Program-made: the position numbers and the translations under genes
Shown here: one piece after another, positions 27,701 to 41,500 of the stretch
Position numbering within the stretch: the first letter of the stretch is position 1
Layout of the letters: each line of letters begins with the position of its first letter
Source of the DNA: Elgaria multicarinata webbii
Taxonomy: Eukaryota > Chordata > Lepidosauria > Squamata > Anguidae
Reading direction: 5' to 3'
NCBI RefSeq assembly: GCF_023053635.1
Contig: NC_086187.1
Span: 28,868,501-28,932,500 of the forward strand
DNA: 64,000 nucleotides
The notes under the pieces: model-generated
Told to the model about the DNA's origin: nothing
Database searches by the model: none
What the model saw: the letters and a program-made list of their open reading frames with translations, nothing else

Positions 27701-29543
27701 AACTGTGTGCCAATTAGCCTAGCTGTAGCCGCCTCTTGTCAATTTCCTGGTACATTACCTACTTTTCCCTTTTGCTGCTTCCTTTGACAGCTGAAATATA
27801 CAAGGAAATTGGCCAGGAAAGACAGCTGCAAGTGCGCACTTGTGAAAGATGGACAACAGTAATAATAATAATAGTTTAAAAATTACAATCCCATTTGTGC
27901 ATTTTTTCAGTACCAAAAAACAAAGAAAACCCCACCAGGGAAACAAAAAGGGGAGGGCGCCAAGGCAAGGAGGAAAGACGGGCTCTGCCACGAAGGCGCC
28001 TGGGATAGAGGTTGAACTGGTTGGAGGACTGAGAGAGGGAAGCAGGGGGAGAGCGAGCTACAGCAAGTCCCGTGATCCGCCTTACTTGCAGGGTGGCTTA
28101 GCGTCACGTGGGAGCCCGCCCATTGACTTGCCTTAAATATGAGCCTGGGTCCTGGTCCTCAGGAGGCTCCATCGTTTCCCTGGATGGTGCTCCTCTCCTC
28201 TGTATGACCTCTGGTATGCCGAAGAGCCTCAGCAACCCGAATCAATGAGTGGCCCCAGTGACCGTCTTGAAGCAAAGTTGACCTCTTGATTCCGTGTTGC
28301 AGGTTTTGTGACAGCTGTTTGCAAGTGGGATCTCCTTGATTCTGGATGGTTCAGGCAGCAGTTCCATGCAACTTTAAACCTAAAACCTGTGACTGTGTCA
28401 CTCAAACTGGCAAGGACTTGGTCTTTTTAGGGGACGCATAGAAAAATAATGGTGGTTTTTTCCTGCTGAAGGCCTACTGTCAGCCATATAATGAAATTAA
28501 AAGCTAATTCCTCTCTGAAACTGCTGGTTTGACTTATTGGATGACTTACTAAATTATTATATACTTCTTTAATCAATTTGCCTTAAACCATTATGTTTCT
28601 GATTCATCTTAAATATAGAAACAATTTGTTAAAAAAGGAGTGAAGCGAACAGGAAGCAATTCCTTCTCAATCTGCAATCAAATTTACAAGTCATTCAAAT
28701 TAAGGCAACAGCAATTCATTCCAAGGGTAGATGCTAGTTGTATGTGTGCTCAAATCGTTAGTCAGAGTTGGAAAAGTTAACAACCCTGGTCGGTATTCCA
28801 AGTTGCATACATAGGTTGCCTTATTGGCGTCCCGTGGTTCTTTCAAGGGGAGGATCCCTGGACATCCCCTGTGACCAAAAGGGATCTGGAGGTTGGGAGA
28901 CAGCAATGCATCTCACTCTGAGCTGATTGAAGCCATCGGAACTGGGCAGCGTTTTAGCGGCTACTTTTGCAAAGAGGAAAATGCTTCCGGGGAATTTCCC
29001 CGTACGCCGCCGTGATGAGTTGATGAATGTCACGTTAATAGCATTTTCTTTCTAGCAGGGGCAGGTTCCTGGTGCTGCTCTTCCGAATCCTGTGAATCTC
29101 CTAGGATCACAAACTAGCCAGCTCTCCTGCCCTCCAGCCACCCAGCCCCCCCTTCATCAGCCTGCACCTCCTTTACCCGCGACGGCCGGCGTGCCGCCGG
29201 TTCAGCACCAGACCCCACCGGGACTGAACCCTCCACAGCCAGCAGTGCCTGCCCAGCCGTCCACCCCCACCTCCTCTTCTGGACAAGCCCCCACTCCAGC
29301 CGCTGGCTCAGCTCCGAATGCCGCCAGCATACAGATGCAGGGCACACCTTTGGGGCAAGCGGCGGCAGCAGCGCAGGCTCAAGGCACCCCACAGCAGCCT
29401 CAGACCCCAGGGCAGCCCCCATCTGTGCCAACCCCACAGCCATCACAGCAGCAGCCAATGTCAGCCCAGGCCCCGGGCACTCCAGTAAGTACTTGGCACA
29501 TTTGCATTACTGAGCCCAGGCCTAAAAGCACAGGAGGAGTTTG

Positions 29544-29579
<36 letters not shown>

Positions 29580-32500
29580 CATTTCAGGTGTCGGGTTGCA
29601 GCATAAAATGAGTGGTTTGAGGACTGTCATCTAGCGAACAGAGTAGCTGCAGGTGTGCAGCCCCAGGAAGATGGAGCAGCATTTGTTCACATTCATCCCC
29701 CTTTTTACCCTGGAGTCTCCTCTCTTTCTTTCACTCTTTCCCCTCCCTCCCTTACTGCTCCCTAAGTTGGAATTTGGATTGTAAAATTCCTTGGAAAGAG
29801 GGATCTCTCATTTCCCTCTTTTAAACCCCTGTGACATGGTCATGTAAAAAAGTGCGGAGAATCCCACCTGGTCAGCTTCAGTAGGGCTTGCAGAGAAGAG
29901 ACTGGGAAGGAGCTCTTGGCCAGTGGTGGCGCACTTGCTTTGCATGCAAATGACCCGGGTTCGATCCCTGGCATCTCCAAGTGGGACTGGGAGAAGACTC
30001 CCATCTGAAGCTGCTGCCAGTCAGGGTTGACAAGGCAGAACTAGATGGCTGTGTAGAAGAAGGAGACCGCTTCCCGTGTTCCTAACCTGGTGCCAGTTCT
30101 CAGCCAGAATGTTTCAGTACAACGTGGTCTGGCAGCGAGCAAACGCAGCTGTTGAAATGCAAACTGCGTGGGTAACCTCCAGCCTGTTGACCAGATCAGC
30201 CCACCGAGGCCTCAGCCCCCACTCCGGAGGCCCTCCTCCCCATTGGGAAGGGGCGAGAGAAATCGGGAGCCACTGCTTCTGGGCGTCTGGTGGCCTTTTA
30301 GTGGTGGTTCCCAAGGCTTCCCTCGCTCCTTACCTTTCCCCATCAGAAGCCTGGCCTCCGTGCGGGCTCTTCTGCCACTTCTCTGCCACCTTCTCCACAG
30401 CTAGCATGGAAGCCAGTTGACCAGCACAGCAGGGCCAGTGCGCTCCCCATGGTGAGCCAGGTGGGCCCTGACTTACGCTAACACACTGTTAGCCGTCGGG
30501 TATCAGAGCTTGTGGGTTCGACAAAAAGCCGTGGGGGTTTACAGAATGCATTAGCCAGCCATGCACCCTACAGGAGTCGTGCTGTGCCTGCTTAAGTGGC
30601 CTCTAACCCTCACTTCCATTTTGCAGAGTTTAAAGCCGGCTCTTGTGTGTTCAGTATCTTCTTTTTATCTTGCCAGCTATCCCAGGCAGCAGCAGCAAGC
30701 ATTGACAACAGGGTGCCTACGCCAGGTTCTGCCGCCAGCGCTGAGGTCAGTGCCCAGCAGCTTGGGCATGAGGCTCCGATGCAAGAGATTAAAGCGGAAG
30801 TTAAGACTGAGAAGTCTGAGTCAGACTGTGGAGATGCTCAAGTGGAGCCAAAGCCGGAGGTAAGCGGGGGCCGAGTGACGACCCTTCCCCAAGCGTGTGA
30901 TCTTCTCCCTCGCTTAACTGGAAATGTGACGTTGTGGGTGTTGGTTTTGCCTCGCACTTTGCAGCTGGAGGAGGACATCCCAGGGCCAACGCAAACCAAA
31001 GAAGAAACCAATGGGGTAGAGGTCAAGCAGGAACCGATGGAGGTAGAAGGGAGGAAACCTGAGATCAAAGAGGAGGACGACAGTGGCAGTAATGGCGCCA
31101 CCTCACAATCAACGTCACCATCCCAGCCACGGAAAAAGAGTAAGCACCGGAGTTCACGCGCCGGATCCTGCTTAGCGCTCCTTTTTCTTTTGGATCCTGC
31201 TTTCGGCAGGAGGCAAAGAAGTATCTTGGTCAGTCAGAGCAAAGCTTCATCTGGTTCCCTAGCCCCATGTCCAGTGGTAGCCAGCTGGCCATGTGCCCTG
31301 GGACGCTCACAAGCAGGGGGTGATGGATGGCTGTCCCCTCTTGTTTGCTCGCAGCCTCTAGAAAGAGAGGCAGGTTTTCTCTGAATAGGAAGGTTAGGTC
31401 TTGCTCATCACACTTAAAAACCTCTTGTCAGTTCCCCATGAGTTTGTCTTTTCCCCAATACACCTCGTATTGAATTCTATCCGTTATTTATGAGTTGGTT
31501 AAGAGATTACAACTTAATTGCTTCAAGAATAAGATGACTCTCGATGGAACTCGCCTCTGTGATTCTTTGCATTAACCATTGTGAAAACTTCCCGCAGTCT
31601 TTAAACCTGAAGAGCTGCGCCAGGCCCTCATGCCCACCCTGGAGGCTCTGTACCGTCAGGACCCCGAATCGCTCCCTTTCAGGCAGCCTGTGGACCCGCA
31701 GCTCCTGGGCATTCCGGTAAGCGAATGAACCAAGTGGGGTAAGGCTGGCTCATGTCTTCTGGCTGCCTCGTCCTCACTAGAGTTTCAGATCATTCTGAAA
31801 ATCAGTACAAAAATCAACAAGAAGATGATGATGATTGATTGATTACATTTCTGAAGCTCTGTGGGTGGTTTGCAAAGATTCAAACCCATTAAAAATACAG
31901 TGTACAAATTTTAAAAAATCATTGACATAAATACTCACAAGCAAACAAATATAGAAGGATATAGAAGGACAGGTGAAAAAGAATCAACATGGCTTCCACA
32001 AAACGAAGTCCTGTCTCACTTAGAGTTCTTTGAGAGTGTCAGTAAACATGTAGACAGGGGGGATCCGGTGGACATTGACTACTTGGACCTCCAAAATGCT
32101 TTTGACAAAGTCTCTCCCCAAAGACTCCTGAGCAAACTCAGCAGTCACGGAATAAGAGGAGAGGTCCTCTATGGACCTCTGGTTTAAGAACAGAAAGCCC
32201 CAATGGAAGGAAGAAAATAGTGGGGTCCCACAGGGATCGGTATTGGGACCAATGCTTTTCAGCTTGTTCATGAATGATCTGGAATTAGCACTAAGCAGTG
32301 AAGTGGCAAAATTTGCCAGTGACACCAAATTATTTAAGATGGTTAAAATACAAAGGGATTGTGAGGAGCTCCAAAAGAATTTTTCATTGCATTGATCAGA
32401 GGTTGGAAGTCATCGGGGTGGAGCTGTTTGCATAAGGTTTTGAGGCCAAGGATAGCATAGCAAGTGTCAACGGCTGTTGCTGCTCAAGTAGCCTCTGGAA

Positions 32501-35500
32501 TGGAATCAAGTTGCCACGCTCACTTAGGGTTCCTCCCCCCCCCCCTTTTTTTTTTCCAATTTGAAGGATTACTTTGACATTGTGAGGAATCCCATGGATC
32601 TTTCCACAATCAAGCGCAAGTTGGATACAGGGCAGTACCAAGAGCCTTGGCAGTACGTGGATGATGTCTGGCTCATGTTCAATAATGCCTGGCTTTATAA
32701 CCGCAAGACGTCGAGAGTCTATAAATTTTGCACTAAGCTTGCAGAGGTCTTTGAACAAGAAATCGACCCCGTTATGCAGTCCTTGGGATACTGTTGTGGA
32801 CGCAAGGTGCGTATGGTTTTCACAGCTATAAAAGTTGTATCTTTGAACAAAAGTAATTCTCAGAAGTTTTAGTTTTAAAGGTTTTCCCTTGTTTTGGTCA
32901 CTGTCCCTTTTTCATCTTTGGGATTCTGGGCATGGGTTGCATGCAGAGTTGCCTTATTGAACAGATGATTTAATGAGAATTACATCAAATATTATTTAAA
33001 ATGTAAGTAAGTCTTTCATTTTAAAATAATAGTTTCAACAGTTCTAAATTAGTTTTATGTAACACTTGACAATGTTAAATCATTTAATTTACTGGAATTA
33101 GATGAGCACCATTCTATTACATCCATTTGATATGACCAGCACATCATGCAATTGAGGGCCTCTTCCATGGTCCAGGTCCTTTTAAAAACGGTTTTTGTAT
33201 CTTAAAATAAATCTGAGCCACTCTCACATCCTTGGCATACATGGCACTGTCCAGGGCCTAGACCTTTTTGAACTATTTTGAACTATTCTAACAGCCCCTG
33301 AAGTTCTTCCGAAAATAAAAGTTACTACTCTTTTACAGGATAGTCCAGACGTTTTCTTTTTAAAAAAAATATTTTTAAAGCTTATATCACATCTCTTTCC
33401 CAGAGAGGGAACTTGGGTGGCAAACAGCTAAAAAATCAGAAATATTTAAAAAATGTTCAATCCCATGTTTATACAACAATCTCAACACACAAATAAATAA
33501 ACAACAAGAATTTGTAAGAACAGCAGTTAACCATTTTGTTTATATAATAGAATCATGGAGTAGTAGAGTTGGAAGGGGCCTACAAGGCCATCAAGTCCAA
33601 CCCCCTGCTCAATGCAGGAATCCACCCTAAAGCATCCCTGGCAGATGGTTGTCCAGCTGCCTCTTGAAGGCCTCTAGTGTGGGAGAGACCACCACCTCCC
33701 TAGGGAACTGGTTCCATTGTCGTACTGCTTTAACAATCAGGAAGTTTTTCCTGATGTCCAGACGGAATGTGGCTTCCCATCACTTGAGCCCGTTATCCCG
33801 TGTCCTGCAGTCTGGGAGGATCGAGAAGAGATCCTGGCCCTCCTCCTTATAAGCCACTACATTATGCTTAGATTTTTTGATGGTTTTTGTGAACTTCTCA
33901 TTTGTCTCCTAATGTTTCTTTTTAGGTATAATTTATATATTTTACAAAATGTTGCAGTACTGTTCTATCCCTAGCCCATTTTTCTTTTCCAACTTTTCCA
34001 TTTTTCTTTTCCAACATATTTTTCTTTTCTGTACTCGGGCCACTGAGTATGCTCAGTTCTTGTAGAGCATTTAGAGCAGCCTTCCTCAACCTGGGGCGCT
34101 CCAGATGTGTTGGACTGCATCTCCCAGAATGCCCCAGCCAGCTGTCTGGGGCATTCTGGGAGTTGTAGTCCAACACATCTGGAGCGCCCCAGGTTGAGGA
34201 AAGCTGATTTAGAGGGTGGTGGTGGTGGCTAACAATAACAATTTTAAATACTACTATTAACGGTCAGATTTAAACAAAAACATTTTAAAAATTGCAAAGT
34301 GGGAAAACAGCAGTGAAAGCTGCAGACAGAAGCCTTTTTCTGTGTGCCAAGAAACAGCCTTGTGTGCTTGTTTGCACTTGTACATCCATTTGCTGAATAT
34401 AGCCAACCATTATTTCTGGATGTCCTTCTTTTGCAGTATGAATTTTCCCCTCAGACCTTGTGCTGCTATGGCAAACAGCTGTGTACTATTCCTCGGGATG
34501 CCGCCTACTACAGTTACCAGAACAGGTAGGTCTCGGCCTTCTGCTGCTCTGGCCAAAACCAAGGATTAAGGAGGTTTTTTTGAGCACTTGCCACAATCCC
34601 TTCTTCGAATCAGCACGTGAGCTTTAGAAAAGGTCTCGTATATAGATGAGTCTTAGAAGAGTTTCCTGGAAAGTGCTGTGATGTCTGAGACTGGCTGCTT
34701 TTGTATTTATCCGATTAGTATATTTTTGGATCACCTCTTTGTTCAGTGAATGCCCATAGTGATGCATGGATAAAAGTAATAAAAGAATTTAAAAATGGGC
34801 TCTAGAAAGTATATTCCAGTGTTTTGAAAAAAAACTTGGTGCATGGAATTAGAAAGATACATCACTTGTCAGTTTAATTTAGGTGACCTTTGAATGCTGG
34901 TTAGTTTCCACCTGGTGCAGTGGCTGGATTCCAAAGCCCTCATCCCCACCCTCACCCCCACCCCACACACGCTGCCACACACAGACACCACGTCCTGACA
35001 TTTGGCTCACACGGCCCGTGTGCACCTTGTGGCCCAGGAAGCCTATTGCTGTGTACCTTCCTCTGCCCCCTCCAAGTATGGTGGCCTGCCGGATGTAGCA
35101 AAGTCCGCCCACGGCAGGCTGCAAGGTTTGGCCAGTGGGGCCCATAAGTGGGCTAGACCTGCTGCAGGGTGGATTGAAACATCGCTCACCAAAGTTCTGG
35201 AAAGCGAGTGCTCCCTTTTGGAGGGGGGTCATCGAAATGATCAGGGTAGTTAACTCATCAAGTGTCATGGGCGAATGAAGGAAGGGCTGAGAGAGACATT
35301 GGAAAAGGGAGAGCTGGGATTGGGGGAAGGAAGGGGTGAGTGAAACTTTGAGCAGCCGGAGCCCTTGGGTTCAATGTTAGCATAGAGGAAAGAGTCACAA
35401 TATTGAGCAGAAGGAAGGGGCAGGCCACAAAAGTTGGGGGAACAGGAGCAGCTTGGCATTCCTAGCGTTGGTGTGGGCTAGAGAGGTTGATGGGAGGAGG

Positions 35501-38500
35501 GAAGGAGCAGAGGGGTAGACGGAAAGGGCTGGAAATCAGCCGGAGCTTTTGTTATCCTCCAGAAGTGTTCAGCTGCATATAAACATGGACAGAGATATCA
35601 AGTGGAGGGGAGTCAGCCAGGGCTCGGCATGAGAAAGGCAAGTTGTTCATGGGGAGGTTGAAGCAAGTGTGTCAAGAGTTGAGCACAGGGATGAATTGCG
35701 AAGGTACAGATTGCAGGCTCTAACAAGCAGGCAAAAGCCTCCGAAGAGAAGGGGGGGGCACTTTGGAGAAAGCCCAGTTGATGAACGGGCTGGAAGTCCC
35801 AGAAGGAGCAGGATGCAAAACTGGGTGGGAGGTGGACAGTGAGCAGCGCTGAATGAAGGGGACCGAACCACAGAGAAGTTAGAAAAGAGGCAGAGTTCAG
35901 GAGAGGGCCCACGGCAGTGTGCGGGCGAGTCCACCCAAAGCCGGGCATCAAAGGTGTTGGTCTGGGAGTGGAGGCAGGAGACAGCTGAGTCGGAGAAGTG
36001 AAAAAATACGGAGCAAAGAGTTTGGGACTGGAGTTGCTGCTTCCTTACAACTGGAGCTTTCATTTTGTTCGTGTCTTGAAGAGGGAGTGGTACACTTAAT
36101 GAAGGGGGTCAAAGATACCTAAATCAGGGGTGTCTCGGTGGGGGACAAATTGCCCCCCACTGAGCTCTCCATCCCCCCTCCCCCGTTTTGTCTTACTCCA
36201 TGCTGAGAGGGGCCACAGGGTTTCGTGAGACTCTTATCAGTGCTGGAGGAGCAGCCCTCCAGTCCCTTGGCTGGGCGGGCCAGCCTCACGGGAGCGCTGT
36301 GTGAAGCGTGGCTGTTCTTCTCCGTGCCGGCCTCCACCCACCGCCCCTCTGCTCTCTCCGGCGTGAGACGGGCGAGAACAGCAGGGATTCCTCCGTGGGG
36401 CACGGTGTGGCCTCCAAGGAGACTCTGCATCCCTGATCTAAGTGGTCCACCTGTGAAAAGCTTTCCCATTCTCCGTGGGCTTCCGTGAACCACGCTGCCT
36501 CTTTTTGTCGGGCCAAAGGGAATGCGTGACTTCATTTGCATTAAAGCACACCGTTTTCATACAGATCAGTTCAGGAGGGAAGCAGATGAGGTGGCCCGGC
36601 CTGTTCAATACGGGCTGTTGTCTTCACGCTTCCAAAATCTGCCTTTGGTTTTCCTTGCTGTTCTTATTACTGGCTTGTCCACGGTAGAACCCCTTGCTCA
36701 GTAGGTTTTAACAAAGCCCACCCCCCTCCTCACAAGCTGGCACTTCTGCACAGCTCCCAGCCTGTGTACGTGTGTGTGGCGGCCAGCCGTCATAAAACAT
36801 TTTATTCTTCCCATTGTTGGTTCAGTGTGGCGATCAGAGTTGTTCGTTTAGCTCACAGCTTTGGCATTTGAGGACTAAAACTGCCCTAGCCGCTGACATC
36901 CTTTTCTTGTTACGTTTGTTTTCAAAGCTGTTACTGTGTCCTCCTTCCTTCTGCTGATGGCTCCCTGGCCTGCATCCGTTGCCTTCCTCCATACTTTGGT
37001 TTATACTCTTTCCAAACATTTAGCCAGGATTGCCTTGGATTGGCCCCAATATTTCTTCCAGTTTATTTAAAAATGCAGCTTGTGTCTCAAATGCGTAGGG
37101 TGCTGAGCTCGCTTTACTCGTCTTGGCTCAGCAAGGACCGGCTGACTTCCCGGTTAGCCAGCTAAAATTCTAACAAGTTGCTGTTGCAGTTTGCAAAGGC
37201 CTAATGTATTGCTAGACTCTATTGTATATAATTACAATACAAACATAAATATATATATATATATTTATAAAATAATGCATACATGGCTGCAAACTCTTAG
37301 CCATTAATACATGTCTGTTAAATGTTTATCTGGAGTATGAATTTGGTTTCGTTGGTGTTATAATACATTTAACTGAGCAGTTGGTCACATTTAACACAAG
37401 TTTTTCTATCTTGAATGTTTTGATATTAAAACCATCCCTATTTCTGTTGCATTAATAAATAATTGCAATCTAACCGTTTTGGCTACTGTAAGACTATATT
37501 CAAGCTTCTTCTCAGTAGCTGCTTGCTTCAAGGGCGAGTTGATCATTAAACCTGACCTAATGCAGAATCAGATCTGAATGCTCCAGCTGAAAGGCTGCAC
37601 AAATGGATGCATTGAGCAGCTACTCAGCAAGACAGGTGTGGAGTCTCATTTGTCGCCCGTGTGGGGTGGAATGAGACCCCGAATGGGGACCTGCACTTTG
37701 CCTTGGCTTTCTGCTCTGTGTTGTCTCGGTGTTTGTGTCTTACTACTTCTGTCTGTGCTGTTTGTCCCCTTCCCTCTTCTCTAATCCTTCCCTTCCCTCT
37801 GTTCCTTTTCATTGTCCACACTGACCCATCAATCGACCAACCAACAACGCTCCCCTATTCGTCGTGGTGATCTGCCCTGCCCTGATTGGTGGTTCCTTTG
37901 CTTGGGTGGCTGTGTGTTTTGATGGACCAGTTCACCCAAATATGGCCTTCTTGCTGACAGGTATCACTTCTGTGAGAGATGTTTCACTGAAATCCAGGGG
38001 GAAAACGTTACCCTGGGTGATGACCCTGCCCAGCCTCAAACGTAAGTAACGGCACATCTTTTTAATAAGATAATGGAGAGGACGTTTTTGGGTCGTGGCC
38101 TGGGCACGTCGCATTTTGCAGGCAGGAACAGAGTGCCACACCTAGCCGTCCTTTGCCTTAGACTTGAGGTGCAGCTTCTCTGTCTTTGTGGAGTCTTGCC
38201 CACACTAAAGAAAGCTGCTCCCTTGCTTCACTCCATCATCAGAACTAAGCAGCATGGAGGGCTGGGGTCATGTTGCGTTTGAGAGCATGAATGTTGAGCT
38301 GGAAGGCCTGGGTTCAAATCCTGTTCAGCAATGAACACGCTGGGTGGCCTGGGGCAAGCCCCCAAAGCAAACGCCTGAACACGTCATTTTTTCATTCCGC
38401 CCCGTCGTCGTGATGCTCACTGAGGTGAGATTAGGGCCTCCAAGCCCCTTCTCTGCCATCCTGTTTGTGGTTTTGGACTTTCCCAGTTATGGGATGAGCC

Positions 38501-41500
38501 CTGACAACAGCAGCTTTGCGCACAAGTATTTTCTCTCAAGTTTTGCTTCCATGTATGTGGGTTGTTGATGATGATGATGATATTGTTATTCTCAGAAGAA
38601 CCAGACACTAAAAGCATCTCAGACTAGTCTGGATTGAGCTAATTTGGGCTTACTATTAATTGATGATGCTGATTAGCTCATCACGTCTGCTTAGGATATG
38701 CCCGGTTTTCCTCCCTGGGAGTGCCAGAAGCACAAGCGTGCCTGTCTCACGCAGGTGCCGTTGTAGGGAAAGGTGCTTCATTGTTCATGATGGTGGATCA
38801 AAGCGCAAGTCTTAATTTGCTCTGTGTCTCTGTCTGCAGAACAATATCAAAAGATCAATTTGAGAAGAAGAAAAACGATACGTTAGATCCAGAGCCGTAA
38901 GTATCTCAGTGAGAAAGAACCGCTTAGATCGAGCAGCAAGGAAGCACCTCTTTTGCCCTTTTTCATATATTTTTAAAACCATGCTTGGAATGTATACGAG
39001 GCAGTCTCTGCTCTGTTGATTTGAAGACATTGAAACTGCATTCGTTGGAATCTGTTCCTTAATAAACATCTATGTCTCAAATCTGGTGTTTTCTTTAAAA
39101 GTGCTACCTTGAAATCAGCTCCCTTGCTTTAGTTTTATTAACCCATCAGGCAGCCCACAAAAATCCTCAGCGTACTACCGTAGTAGTATTTATATAGATC
39201 CACCCGCAAATGTGGGACAACCAGAAGATTCACACAGCAGTTGCAGCTTCGCTGTGCTTCTTCTTCCAGTGACTCTCTCGGTCTGAGCTAACTCGTCATT
39301 TTTCTCACAGTTCTTTCTCACCGCTGCTTTCCTTTCACATCTTCCCTGTGCGCCAGCCCCAAATCTAGCTTAGTGTGTCCTCTTATAGCCTGAGCGGTGT
39401 CTTGGGTAAGGAAACGTGCGATGCAGCCCCGTCCGAGGCCATTTGGGACCTGCCCATGTTTACACTCTGACCTGCATGGAGACATTAAGGCTTCTGCTGT
39501 CACGATTCATGGAGACGTTGGCCTCTGTCATGGCAGTCTTTAGCGTGGACAGCCGGTTCCTAATGCTTCCACCACAGAGCCTCTTCTGCCATTCCTTTCC
39601 CAGGTGATCGCTGCTTCTGTCTTCGTTTGCCTGGTGATGGTGGCGGCGTTACTGACATACTCAGCAGAATTGCTCTGCTGTTCTGTTTGCTCTTAATTTG
39701 ATTGTCCTTTACTGATTGGCCCATGTGTTGCTACTGCTGTAGTTGGGGCTGCAAGTGCTCAGCCTCAACTTCCCATGGAGTGGGGGGTGGGGGATTATGC
39801 TTTAGACTATGAATAATGACAAGATTTACGGCATTTCCACAAAATAACCATTTCGTGCCTACCATCTTTGAACTTTTCTGTCCTTTATGTATGAGGTGCA
39901 AAATAAGTTTATTATTATTATTATTAATTCCATACATGCCGTAAAACAAAATGTCTGTTATTATTAATGCCAAACATAGTGAATCTGTTTGATGATTGAC
40001 CCTGAGAATATCTGATGCGTATAGTATATCTACTATATGTCTCATATCTATTACCTTTGTAATCTCCATTTGCGGTGGCTCCTCTACATTAATAATAAAA
40101 CAAAATTTCACGACAAATGCTGGCATCTGAATACTGCTGAAATCACCCTTTCTTACTCTTTGTCAGAAACCCTTGTTCAAACAAAAGGGCTTGGCAAACT
40201 TCAGGAAAAAGAGAGTTTGATGTTCTTGATGGTCCTCTGCTTACAACGCTCAGATATCTAAGATGTGTTTGGTGCACGAAGGCGTTCCGCTTTCTGCCCG
40301 GCGCCGTATTCACCGACACTTTGCTCTTTCACATTTTGGCTTCAAGGAAAATAAGGTTTTCTCTTCCTTTCTTCCCCTGCCCAGCTTTGTTGACTGCAAA
40401 GAATGTGGCCGGAAGATGCACCAGATCTGTGTGCTGCATTATGATATTATCTGGCCTTCAGGGTAAGTCCGCGTGGGAAGGTGTCAGGTTTCGCTGTAGT
40501 GAACTTTCAGAAACTGCTCTGCTTATGGTCATCAAAAACCTCCACATGTTTACTCAGAAGTCAGTCCCTCTTGCTGTATCCTGTGGGGTTTACTCACAGA
40601 GAGGTCTGCATAGCGTTGCATAGCCACAGTTTTAAAAGAGTTTGTTGGCATTACTTTTAAAATGCCTTACAGCATAACTAAGCCAGTTTTATCAACCCAG
40701 GGCAGCCCCTGCCAACAAAAGGATTTGTTCCTTGCATGTCTTTCCCTGCTGCTTTGATCTATTTGATGGTTATAGCGATAGTTACTTACTGCGTGGAACA
40801 CATGTTACGTAGAAAACCAGTGAGTTTCCCAGGTACCCAGACACCTGGGATTTGGGGCTTCTTATAACAGGTCTCTGTGGTACAGACGTCCTCAGCTTCA
40901 TGATCAGTTTACTGGGGGACACAGGGGCTTCCTGTGGAAGGCAGGCCATTTCAAGCCACCACCCCAGAGGGCCCAGGGCCACTGCTTAGTTCTTGGCAGC
41001 CGAGCCCTCCTGGGAGTGTATTTGCTGGCTTGTCTTCACCCAGATTTGTAGCTCTGTTGCCCAACGAGAGCCAGCTCCGGTCGCTGCCTGCAGCCCTTAA
41101 GTGAGGCAATCTGATGCCTCCTGCATAAGCCCAGATAGTCAGAACTTGAGCACATGCCAGTTGAGCAATTCAGGGGTTAATATGCGCTTCAACTCCAGGT
41201 GGAGATTGGTTGATTAGTAGCAGAAAGGAAAAGCCACGTTGGCTGCTGCGTTTGCTCTTCGTTGGGAAGGATGGAACTCACTGAGGTTAAGGGATGTGGC
41301 GGCCGCAGGCTAGTGGGGGCCCTAGTGTATAGGGGGGGGACGGCTTTTGTGGTGTTCCCAGCCTGGCCGTGATGCTGGAGCAAGTTTATATTGACAAACT
41401 TTCTGTTGTGTTTTTAGGTTTGTGTGTGACAACTGCTTGAAGAAAACTGGACGAACACGCAAAGAAAACAAATTCAGTGCCAAAAGTAAGTCTGTAGTCT

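Noticed and set aside
29092-29544. Independent gene in the Pro-rich frame
   Set aside because: It is CREBBP exon 14, read through its donor site.
29937-29970. Functional tRNA gene
   Set aside because: A and B boxes are present, but the sequence continues into a SINE body and does not fold as a complete tRNA.
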